Shown one piece after another: positions 1 through 7,136 of a DNA stretch of 23,037 nucleotides. The stretch covers positions 1-23,037 of the forward strand of contig VSMY01000028.1 of NCBI GenBank assembly GCA_009773995.1, written 5' to 3'. Both the position numbers and the translations under genes were made by a program. The stretch's first letter is position 1. Every line of letters begins with the position of its first letter. The DNA comes from Oscillibacter sp. GTDB lineage: Bacteria; Bacillota; Clostridia; Oscillospirales; Oscillospiraceae. The notes under the pieces are model-generated. The model was not told the origin of the DNA. It saw nothing but the letters and a program-made list of their open reading frames with translations, and searched no databases.

Positions 1-107
1 CTCATATTGTGAATGGACAATCCCAAGAAGGAAAACACGAAAACCGTTAAACAAATGATCACCACTATGCCGGTTTTTAAAGACTGCGGCAAAGCCTTGC
101 TTTTCAT
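1..107 (-). CDS. N-terminus of a membrane-anchored protein, cut by the window edge
   Basis: An open frame starts at the ATG at 105-107 and runs without a stop off the left edge, giving 35 visible codons. The visible product starts with a short basic stretch (MKSKALPQSLKTG) followed by one strongly hydrophobic segment of about 20 residues (roughly residues 13-32). This is the pattern of a signal anchor or first transmembrane helix. A GGAG lies 11 nt before the ATG and a GGAA sits nearer. The frame begins 57 bp after the stop of the upstream hybrid kinase on the same strand, so it could be the next gene of that transcription unit. By context it might be another sensor kinase or a ligand-binding protein, but nothing visible identifies the family. 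Confidence 0.55.
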   Translation of the reverse strand, partial: MKSKALPQSLKTGIVVIICLTVFVFSFLGLSIHNM

Positions 108-164
108 ATCCGTTCCATCTCCACAGCTTGTCATAATTTATGCCGTCCGCATACAGGCGCCGTC

Positions 165-2750
165 CTAACGTCCCCTCAGCCTGCTCATAACCCGGAACAT
201 CTTGCGGACGTCTACCGGCTTTGCCAAATGCTCATCCATTCCCGCGTCCTTCGCCAGCGCCACATCTTCCTCAAAGGCGTTGGCCGACAGCGCTATAATG
301 GGCACCGTCTTGGCATCCGGCCGGTCCAGGCCGCGAATCACCCGGGCCGCCTCATAGCCGCTCATCACCGGCATCATTAAATCCATCAGCACGCAGTCAA
401 ACCTTCCCGGTTCGGATGCCGTAAAAGCATCCACGGCGGCCTTTCCGTCATTGGCAGTCACGACCTCCGCCCCCGCTTCTCCAAGAATGTACTCTACAAT
501 TTCGCAGTTGAGCGCATTGTCCTCCACCAGGAGAACCCGCATCCCGGAGACGTCGCCCTGCATATCGCCATCCTTCTCCGCGGGCTTTTCGCCCCACGCC
601 TCGTCGACGCGGATAGGCAGGGTGATTTGGACCACGCTTCCCCTGCCGGGCTGGCTGTCCACCGAAACGGCCCCTTTCATCTGGTCCACCAGCTTCTTCA
701 CGATGGACATACCGAGCCCAGCGCCGTTATAGTTCGTCCTCGCGCCCTGGTCCTCCTGGGTAAAGGGCTCAAAAATGTGATTCTTAAAATCTTCTCCAAT
801 GCCGATTCCGGTATCTTCAACAACGAAGCGGCAGCTTGCAATCCCCTCATGGAAGGCGGTCTCCTCCGCCCGTACAAATACGGAGCCGTTGGGCCGGTTA
901 TATTTGAGGGCGTTGTCAATGACGCTCATCAGAATCTGCTTTAAGTGAAGCGGATTCCCCTTTACCCTGCTGTGCCGCAGGCCGGACGTCTCCAGCTCCA
1001 GAAGGATGCCCCGTTCTTCCGCCAGGGGGAACAAAACCGTGATACAGTCCTTCAGCGCGGCGCAAAGGTCAAAAGGCTCCACCACCACGGTTGGTCTCCC
1101 GCTCTCCAGATTGCTCACCTGCAAAACATCGTTTACCAGGGACAGCAGATGCTCCGTTGACACGCGGATTTTCCTCCGGCACTCTTTTTGCCGCTCCGGG
1201 TCGCCCTGGCTGTTTTCCAGAATGGCCAGCATTCCCAAAATCCCGTTGATGGGCGTACGGAGGTCGTGAGACATATGGGAGAGGAATTCGCTTTTTGCCG
1301 AGTTTGCCCGCCTCACCCGCTCCAGAAGCTCCATGATGGACTGTTCCTGCTTTTTTCTCGTCACCATGGTCTCCGTGATGTCCTGATGGTATCCGTTCAG
1401 GCAGGCGCCCGGTTTTTCAAATCTCTTGTCCGGCACGCCGCCGCAGCGGACATAAATCCTGCCAAGCGCCGGATGATTCCAGGGATAGATGACCTCGGCG
1501 CGTTCGGTCTCCAGCATTGCCCGCACAGTCTCTTGTACCATCTCCACATAGTCCGGCTCGATGCGTTCAAACCAGTGCTGATAGCACTCCTCCGGCCCAA
1601 TGTCGTCCGGCACTCCCAGGAGGATCCGCATAGTCCGGTCCGCGTACATCCTGGGCCGGCAGCCCTCTTCCAGCTCAATGGTCCAGATGCCGGTCCTGGC
1701 GCCCTCCAGAATGTCTTCCAGGCTCCGTCTGGCCTCCAGTTTATATTTCTCCTCCCGTTCTACCAGGGCGTTGACGTCCCGCAGGGCAAAGATCGCGCAG
1801 TTCTCCGCCGCCGTCCTCTCCGTAGCGGAAAAGTGAATCTCCAGATACTTTAGGCCCGAGAAGTTATCCTTCACCTGATACCGGACAGAGAATTTTTTCT
1901 TTGTCCGGAGCTGTGTCAGCACATAGTCCTTCTCCGTCATGGCGCGGAGCCGCTCCTGGCCCTGGGGGACCACGCATTTGGAGATATACCGTTCCATAGC
2001 CGCCTGGTATCCGTCTTCCATAAAATGAGCGGCCCAGTCCAAGCCCAGCCCTTCGCTGCTGCGGTATACCTCACATTCGCCCGTGTCGAAGTTCACCTCG
2101 TAAATGCCCAGGTAGTCCACGCTGAGGGCATGGAACACGTTATAGCTCCGCTTTTGAAGCTCCCGGAACAGGTTGCGCCGCTTCAGGGAGGACACGATAA
2201 AGTACGCCGCCGTTTGGAGCATATTCGACGCGTACTCCAACGACTTCACGGGGGGATTGTCCACACCGTAAAAACCGATGATCCGCTTCCCGTCATACAG
2301 GGGAACCACCACAAGGGAGTGAATGCCCTGCCGCTTCAGGTTCTCATACTGAAGCGGCTCCGTCTCCCGAATATCCTCCACGTTCTTTATGACGATATGC
2401 CTGCCAACGCTGAAATTCCGATACCAGCTGGCGCACACCTCCGGGGGGACGTTTTGAAGGTTCTCCTGTTCCGGTTCCACCCCGGCGTCTACCCACTCAT
2501 AGGTGTTGTCGTCGCCGCCGGACTCGTTCTGCTCAAAGATATAGGTTCTCTCCCCGTTCAGCGCTTTTCCCAAGTGCTCCAGCAGCACCTCAAGCGACTG
2601 ATCCGGGGTCTCCTCCAGCAAAGCGACACGAAGGCCCTCGTTGATAATGGCCTCCAGATTCTGAACGCTCCGCATGCCGCTGTGCTGCTCATGAGCCTCT
2701 AGGATCGGAGCGCCTTCTCTCGCCGGTAAACGTCCCCCTGCATAATCCAT
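165..2750 (-). CDS. Soluble hybrid sensor histidine kinase (GAF-PAS-PAS-HisKA-HATPase-REC)
   Basis: A cytoplasmic hybrid kinase of 861 residues with no transmembrane segment. The order is a GAF-like domain (about 30-190), two PAS-like regions (about 205-325 and 345-465, the second ending in GYHQDITE), a HisKA dimerisation domain with phospho-acceptor H495 in SHMSHDLRTP, an ATPase domain (N-box around N613, DTGIGIG from D646, GAGLG near 676) and a C-terminal receiver. The receiver has its phospho-acceptor at D790 (LMDLMMP) and the conserved lysine at 844 (LAKP). All catalytic motifs look intact. I chose the ATG at 2750 because GGGGGA lies 7 nt before it. A TTG at 2789 would extend the frame by 13 residues but would sit only about 13 nt after the predicted transcription start. 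No DNA-binding output domain is fused, so a partner must be elsewhere. The ligand is unknown. Confidence 0.9.
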   Translation of the reverse strand: MDYAGGRLPAREGAPILEAHEQHSGMRSVQNLEAIINEGLRVALLEETPDQSLEVLLEHLGKALNGERTYIFEQNESGGDDNTYEWVDAGVEPEQENLQNVPPEVCASWYRNFSVGRHIVIKNVEDIRETEPLQYENLKRQGIHSLVVVPLYDGKRIIGFYGVDNPPVKSLEYASNMLQTAAYFIVSSLKRRNLFRELQKRSYNVFHALSVDYLGIYEVNFDTGECEVYRSSEGLGLDWAAHFMEDGYQAAMERYISKCVVPQGQERLRAMTEKDYVLTQLRTKKKFSVRYQVKDNFSGLKYLEIHFSATERTAAENCAIFALRDVNALVEREEKYKLEARRSLEDILEGARTGIWTIELEEGCRPRMYADRTMRILLGVPDDIGPEECYQHWFERIEPDYVEMVQETVRAMLETERAEVIYPWNHPALGRIYVRCGGVPDKRFEKPGACLNGYHQDITETMVTRKKQEQSIMELLERVRRANSAKSEFLSHMSHDLRTPINGILGMLAILENSQGDPERQKECRRKIRVSTEHLLSLVNDVLQVSNLESGRPTVVVEPFDLCAALKDCITVLFPLAEERGILLELETSGLRHSRVKGNPLHLKQILMSVIDNALKYNRPNGSVFVRAEETAFHEGIASCRFVVEDTGIGIGEDFKNHIFEPFTQEDQGARTNYNGAGLGMSIVKKLVDQMKGAVSVDSQPGRGSVVQITLPIRVDEAWGEKPAEKDGDMQGDVSGMRVLLVEDNALNCEIVEYILGEAGAEVVTANDGKAAVDAFTASEPGRFDCVLMDLMMPVMSGYEAARVIRGLDRPDAKTVPIIALSANAFEEDVALAKDAGMDEHLAKPVDVRKMFRVMSRLRGR

Positions 2751-2802
2751 ACGCCTGTCCCCCGCTTTCTCCTTACAGCTTCGCTTCAAAAGTCAGAAAA
2801 TC

Positions 2803-2844
2803 CTTGTCATAATACCATATGTGCCCAATTACGTCAATGACAAG
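2803..2844. repeat. 8-bp inverted repeat bracketing the kinase promoter (candidate operator)
   Basis: CTTGTCAT at 2803-2810 is the exact reverse complement of ATGACAAG at 2837-2844, with 26 bp between them. The arms overlap the outer edges of the -10 and -35 hexamers. That position would suit a dimeric repressor or autoregulation, but no binding protein can be named. Confidence 0.4.
2809..2837 (-). promoter_or_regulatory. Sigma-A type promoter of the GAF/PAS hybrid kinase
   Basis: Read on the minus strand: TTGACG (2832-2837), a 17-bp spacer, then TATTAT (2809-2814). Each hexamer matches consensus at 5 of 6 positions. The predicted start is near 2802, giving a leader of about 52 nt to the ATG at 2750. 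Confidence 0.75.
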
Positions 2845-2916
2845 AACTGAAAATCATGGGCAGCGGCATTAGGGCCGGGATATGGGGCCCGGACGGCCGA
2901 GTACGGTAAAACCCTG

Positions 2917-4116
2917 TCACAGCAAAATAATCTCCGCCAGCCGGGTCATCACCGCCGCCGAACGGGTGATCTCCTCGCAGGGAACAAACTCGTTTGGGCG
3001 GTGGGCCTGCTCCAGACTGCCGGGGCCGAAGGACATGCAGTTCCGGCAGCCGGTCATGGCGGCAATGACGGCGGTATCCGTGTAGCCCGGGAAGAAGTCC
3101 ACGGGAAGCGCTCCGCCGGCCGCCTCCGCCACCGCTTCTTGCAGTCTGGCCAGAAGAAAGGAGCCGTCATCCTTCTCAATGGCGGGCCGCTGGGCGACGA
3201 CGCTGCAGTCGCAGGACGCGCCGGGGACCGCCGCCAAGCCCTCGGCAACCGCCTCCCGCACCAAGGCGACGGACCGGGCGTTCGTAGTAGGCGGCGTCAA
3301 ACGCATATCCAGGGTCGCCTTACAGACATCGGGAACGATGTAGGGATTCCAGCCGCCCTGAATCGTACCGAAGGCAGCGGTGCAAGGCCCCATCTCCGGA
3401 TGAATCGGCAGCTCCGTCAGTTTGCGGTTGACGCGGGTGATGATCTCCGCCATGGCGGCGATGGCGTCACAGCCCCGCTGGGGCGTGCTGGCATGGCAGG
3501 TCCGGCCGTGGGTGGTCAGCTCAAACCAGGTTTTACCCTTGTGGGCAACCTGAATCCGGCTGTTTGTGGGTTCCGCGTCCAGCACATAGCTGTTCTCATC
3601 CACATAGCCGTCCCGCACCGTCTGCTCCGCCCCGGTCATGGCGCCTTCCTCGTCTACTGTGGCAATCAGCTGAAAGTCATATTTCAGCGGTTTTCCCAGC
3701 CGGGAAATATTCCGAAACGCGATCATGGCGGCAGCCAGCCCGGCCTTCATATCGCAAGCCCCCCGGCCATACAGCTTTCCTTCCAAAATCTCGCCCCCAA
3801 AGGGAGGATATTCCCACCCTTCTCCCGCCGGCACGGTATCCATATGGCAAATATACGTCAGGTTATGGGCCTGAGATTCTCCCTTTAAAATGGCGGCGAT
3901 GTTGTGCCGGCCGGGGCAAACCGGCTCCCGGAAGACTTCAGCGGAGGTGTGCCGCCGGAGCCAGTCATGCACAAACCCTGCCATTGCGCCCTCGCAGGCA
4001 CCGGGATTGCTGCTCTCTATCTGAACCATCCGCCGCGTAAGCCCGACCTCTTCTCTCAACTTGTAATCCGTCATGTCCTCTCCCCCTATAGCCGATGTTT
4101 TCCCTACATCATTCAT
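2917..4116 (-). CDS. M20 family metallopeptidase (ArgE/DapE/CPG2-like)
   Basis: A 399-residue product with the zinc-peptidase signature of family M20. H91 and D93 lie in HMDTVP, D122 in the GRGACDMKAG motif, the general base/metal pair E156-E157 in DEEGA, and E182 in DAEPT. A C-terminal metal-binding histidine lies in QAHRPNE. The dimerisation domain sits in the middle. The family hydrolyses amide bonds of N-acyl or dipeptide substrates; the exact substrate cannot be read here. Two starts are credible: ATG 4116 (GGGAG, 7-nt spacing) and ATG 4074 (GGGGGAG, 5-nt spacing), the latter giving a more typical N-terminus (MTDYKLREE). The gene has its own promoter and is monocistronic, separated from the upstream operon by a terminator. 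Confidence 0.9.
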   Translation of the reverse strand: MNDVGKTSAIGGEDMTDYKLREEVGLTRRMVQIESSNPGACEGAMAGFVHDWLRRHTSAEVFREPVCPGRHNIAAILKGESQAHNLTYICHMDTVPAGEGWEYPPFGGEILEGKLYGRGACDMKAGLAAAMIAFRNISRLGKPLKYDFQLIATVDEEGAMTGAEQTVRDGYVDENSYVLDAEPTNSRIQVAHKGKTWFELTTHGRTCHASTPQRGCDAIAAMAEIITRVNRKLTELPIHPEMGPCTAAFGTIQGGWNPYIVPDVCKATLDMRLTPPTTNARSVALVREAVAEGLAAVPGASCDCSVVAQRPAIEKDDGSFLLARLQEAVAEAAGGALPVDFFPGYTDTAVIAAMTGCRNCMSFGPGSLEQAHRPNEFVPCEEITRSAAVMTRLAEIILL

Positions 4117-4148
4117 AAGCGGTCTCCCGGTTTTTTAATCCATTTCCT

Positions 4149-4177
4149 ATTATAGCAAAAACGCCCGGCATTTCCAA
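4149..4177 (-). promoter_or_regulatory. Promoter of the M20 peptidase
   Basis: On the minus strand, TTGGAA (4172-4177), a 17-bp spacer and a perfect TATAAT (4149-4154). The predicted start lies near 4142, about 26 nt before the first candidate ATG. It sits downstream of the terminator at 4319-4358, so the peptidase is an independent unit. Confidence 0.75.
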
Positions 4178-4318
4178 TCGGTCTTCCGCAAAAAACGTCG
4201 TCCCGGAGTGGCGCGCCTTGGTTCTCTCGGGCGGTTCACCGGCGGGGCTGCCTTGCCGCCGCTCTTTGTATTCACTAACCAAATCTGAACCACCGGCTGT
4301 TCCCGGATTTCGAGTCAC

Positions 4319-4358
4319 AAAAAAGCCCACGAAAATTCACTGAATTTCCGTGGGCTTT
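4319..4358 (-). terminator. Intrinsic terminator of the three-gene phosphorelay operon
   Basis: The 18-nt arms at 4322-4339 and 4341-4358 pair with one mismatch around a one-base centre. On the minus strand the stem is followed by a run of six T (4319-4324). It lies 26 bp past the stop of the kinase-DegV gene. Confidence 0.85.
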
Positions 4359-4383
4359 ACAGCATCTCTACTTGTCCAAAAGC

Positions 4384-7095
4384 CTACGCCGTCCCATCTT
4401 GGCCCGCTGTTTGGAAAAAGGGAATCGCGGCGTCGTCCCGCCGCATGAACAGCAGTCCGAAGGACCCCGGGCCGCAGTTGCTGGCGATGGCGGAAGACGC
4501 CTTTTGCAGATAGACCCGCTCAAACGGGCAATACTGCTGCACCAGGCTTTGAATGTGCCGGAGCCTCTTTTCATCCATTCCGGAGTATGTAATGAATAAG
4601 ATGCGCCGGTCAATGTTTCCGGTATTCTGGAGAGTCCGCTTGATATACTTTTTCGCCGCGTGCGAAAAGCTGCCCATCTCCATCCGGCTGACCACCATCC
4701 GGCTTCTTTTCAGCGCGAGGACCGGATGCAGCAGCAGCGCGTCGCAGAGAATCTGAATGCGTTTCGGTATCCGGCCGGACTGGCACATCATATGGGTGCT
4801 GTTGATGATAAACGCGGAGGAAATGAAACGCTCCATCCGCTTCACCGCTTCCAGGATTTCCTCTTTCGCGGCGTGATGCTCCGCCATATAGGCCGCGCAC
4901 AAAACCACCAGCCCCATGCTGCTGGAGAGATGCCCTGAATCCAGGACCGTGACGTTTTCAAAGGATTTCGCCGCTTCACAGGCGTTTTGATACCCGTCGC
5001 TTACGTGTCTTGCCATTGTAATATGAATGACGTTCTGCGCCTCCGTCAGCTTCTGGGCGAAAAAGCGCTCGTAATCCTCCACCTCGGGAGGCCGGGAATA
5101 GCCCTTTTGCCCCCCGGCGATATGCGCCAGCAATTCATCCGGCCTCAGCTCCTCCCCGTCCAGGAAGCGCCCTTCCTCCGTACAGACGTAATACGGGCAT
5201 ACGGAAAGGCCGAACGTCTTCCGGAGGGATTCCGGGAGGTCGCATACGCTGTCCGTTGTCACCAGGACGGAGCGCCGCTGTGCCTGCTCAAAAATCAGGA
5301 TGTCTTTTTCGATGTCCGCCTGCCGGGCCTCCTCGTTCAGATGCACCAGCCCCTTTGGAAGGATGCTCAGCACCGCCGCCTCCAGCAGCGCGCCGCTGAC
5401 CGGCTTGGCAAGATAGCCGCTGAAGCCCTCCTTTCGGTAGAGAAGCTGATTGTCGCTGCCCGCGTTGGCGGTCAGCGCCACCACGGGCACGTCCTGGCAC
5501 AGGCCGCCCGGCTGGACCCGCAGGGTGTGGAGGCACTCGATTCCGTCCATCTCCGGCATCAGGTGGTCCATGAGAATGCAGTCATAATGGTGGTTCTGGG
5601 TCAGCCGCAGGCATTCGGCCCCGCTGTGGGCCATGTCAATCTGGATTTGGGTCTCCGCCAGCAGTTTCCTTACCACCATCAGGTTCATCTCGTTGTCGTC
5701 CACCACGAGAATATGGGCGTCCGGCGCCTCAAAGCTCCGCCGGTATGCTTCGCCTTCCCGCACCCGCGCCCGAGAGGCCAGCGTAAACGTCCCCAGCTCC
5801 TTTTCGTCCACGATGTCCTGATCCAAGACGACGACAAACTTGGAGCCCTTGGTGTAGACGCTGTTCACGCTGATCTCGCCGCCCATCAGCTCCACCAGCT
5901 GCCGAACGATGCTGAGCCCCAGTCCCGTCCCCTCAATATAGCGGTTTTTCTCCTCATCCACCCGCCGGAACGCGTTGAAAATATAGGGAATGTTCTCCTT
6001 CTTCACGCCCTGTCCGGTATCCTCCACGGAATACCAGACCCGCACCCGGTTGACCCCCTGGCGCTCACAGCGGACGGATAGGGTGACGGAGCCTTCGCTG
6101 GTATACTTTACCGCATTGTTCAGCAGATTGATTAGAATCTGCTTGATGCGCACCTCGTCTCCGCAGAGCATGCTGGGGATGGAGGAATCCACATGGAGCT
6201 TAAATTCCAGGCCCTTTTCCTTGGCCTTGATCCAAATCATGTTGACGATTTCCGAAAAGAGCGCGCCGGTCTCATAGGAGACGTTGACAATTTCCATCTT
6301 CCCGGATTTGATCTTGGAGATGTCCAGGATGTCGTTAATCAGGGAGAGCAGCAGTTTGCTGGCCCCCTGGATATTCCGGGCGTTCTCCGCCACCTCCTCC
6401 GAGATGTCCTCCCGGAGGATGATTTCATTCAGCCCGATGATGGTATTGATGGGCGTGCGGATCTCGTGGCTCATGCTGGAAAAGAAGTGGTTCTCCGCCC
6501 GGTTCAGCTCCTCAATCTCCTTTTTCTGCCGCTGGGAAAGGGCGTTTTCCTCCTCGTACATCCGGTTCAGGAACATGAGCAGGATGCTGGTGAGCAGTCC
6601 CACCATAATCATGGAAAACGCGGAGTCAAACAGGGCGTCGTGCTGCGTATTCGGCGCGGCCAGGGCCGGGTAGTAAAAGGCGGTGCCATAGCACAGCAGC
6701 GTCTCCGCCGTGCACAGCCCGAAAAACACGGCCCTGCGCCTCCCCTGCAGGGTGATGCAGACATAGATGAAGCAGAGCACAAACCACTCCGGCACGCCGC
6801 TGTAAAAGCCGCCCGCTGAGAAAAAGGTGACGGGAAACAGCGTAAGCAGCAGCACCGCAATAAGCGTGGCGCCCATGTGGATCCGTTTTTTCCGGATGCT
6901 GATCTTGACGATCACCGCCATGAGGGCCAGGCTTGCCAGCATAATCAGGACGTTCCAGACGCTTCTTCCCATGGGCAGGGTGAACGCGATGGCGATCATG
7001 CAGACGCCGGTCACAATGCGGAACATTCGCTCCCGGAGGCTGATCCTGTGATCGGTAATAATCTCAAACCATTTTTTTATCACGAAGTCTTCCAC
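4384..7095 (-). CDS. Membrane hybrid histidine kinase with receiver and C-terminal DegV (FakB-like lipid-binding) domain
   Basis: One uninterrupted 903-residue frame. About six transmembrane helices (roughly 25-41, 47-65, 74-95, 104-118, 122-143, 157-178) have no large external loop. Then come HisKA with H210 (SHEIRTP), ATPase motifs (NLLNNAVKY 323-331, DTGQG from 359, EGTGLGLS from 388), a receiver with acidic D466/D467, phospho-acceptor D510 (LMDHLMP) and K564, and finally a DegV/EDD domain (about 607-885). DegV landmarks are TTDSVCDLP (613-621), VLDSGHLSSSMG (717-728), CQSGRI (771-776) and CGPGSFGLL (874-882). DegV proteins such as FakB bind fatty acids and present them to a kinase, FakA; no FakA is visible here. 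The usual carboxylate-binding His before GPG appears to be N873. The GTG at 7095 overlaps its own Shine-Dalgarno, so the GTG at 7083 (11 nt after AGGAG) may be the true start. It is the last gene of the operon. Confidence 0.9.
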   Translation of the reverse strand: MEDFVIKKWFEIITDHRISLRERMFRIVTGVCMIAIAFTLPMGRSVWNVLIMLASLALMAVIVKISIRKKRIHMGATLIAVLLLTLFPVTFFSAGGFYSGVPEWFVLCFIYVCITLQGRRRAVFFGLCTAETLLCYGTAFYYPALAAPNTQHDALFDSAFSMIMVGLLTSILLMFLNRMYEEENALSQRQKKEIEELNRAENHFFSSMSHEIRTPINTIIGLNEIILREDISEEVAENARNIQGASKLLLSLINDILDISKIKSGKMEIVNVSYETGALFSEIVNMIWIKAKEKGLEFKLHVDSSIPSMLCGDEVRIKQILINLLNNAVKYTSEGSVTLSVRCERQGVNRVRVWYSVEDTGQGVKKENIPYIFNAFRRVDEEKNRYIEGTGLGLSIVRQLVELMGGEISVNSVYTKGSKFVVVLDQDIVDEKELGTFTLASRARVREGEAYRRSFEAPDAHILVVDDNEMNLMVVRKLLAETQIQIDMAHSGAECLRLTQNHHYDCILMDHLMPEMDGIECLHTLRVQPGGLCQDVPVVALTANAGSDNQLLYRKEGFSGYLAKPVSGALLEAAVLSILPKGLVHLNEEARQADIEKDILIFEQAQRRSVLVTTDSVCDLPESLRKTFGLSVCPYYVCTEEGRFLDGEELRPDELLAHIAGGQKGYSRPPEVEDYERFFAQKLTEAQNVIHITMARHVSDGYQNACEAAKSFENVTVLDSGHLSSSMGLVVLCAAYMAEHHAAKEEILEAVKRMERFISSAFIINSTHMMCQSGRIPKRIQILCDALLLHPVLALKRSRMVVSRMEMGSFSHAAKKYIKRTLQNTGNIDRRILFITYSGMDEKRLRHIQSLVQQYCPFERVYLQKASSAIASNCGPGSFGLLFMRRDDAAIPFFQTAGQDGTA

Positions 7096-7136
7096 TCCTC
7101 AGAACTCGACATTTTCAAGAAGAGGGCCGGGAGCCG

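Noticed and set aside
1188..2702. Plus-strand open frames of 221 and 225 codons opposite the GAF/PAS kinase
   Set aside because: They are antisense shadows of conserved kinase domains.
2840..2916. A terminator after the M20 peptidase gene
   Set aside because: Short GC-rich inverted segments occur, but there is no stable stem followed by a T-run on the minus strand.
4987..6081. A 364-codon plus-strand open frame opposite the kinase-DegV gene
   Set aside because: It is antisense to conserved receiver, ATPase and DegV motifs, its composition is biased, and it has no domain.
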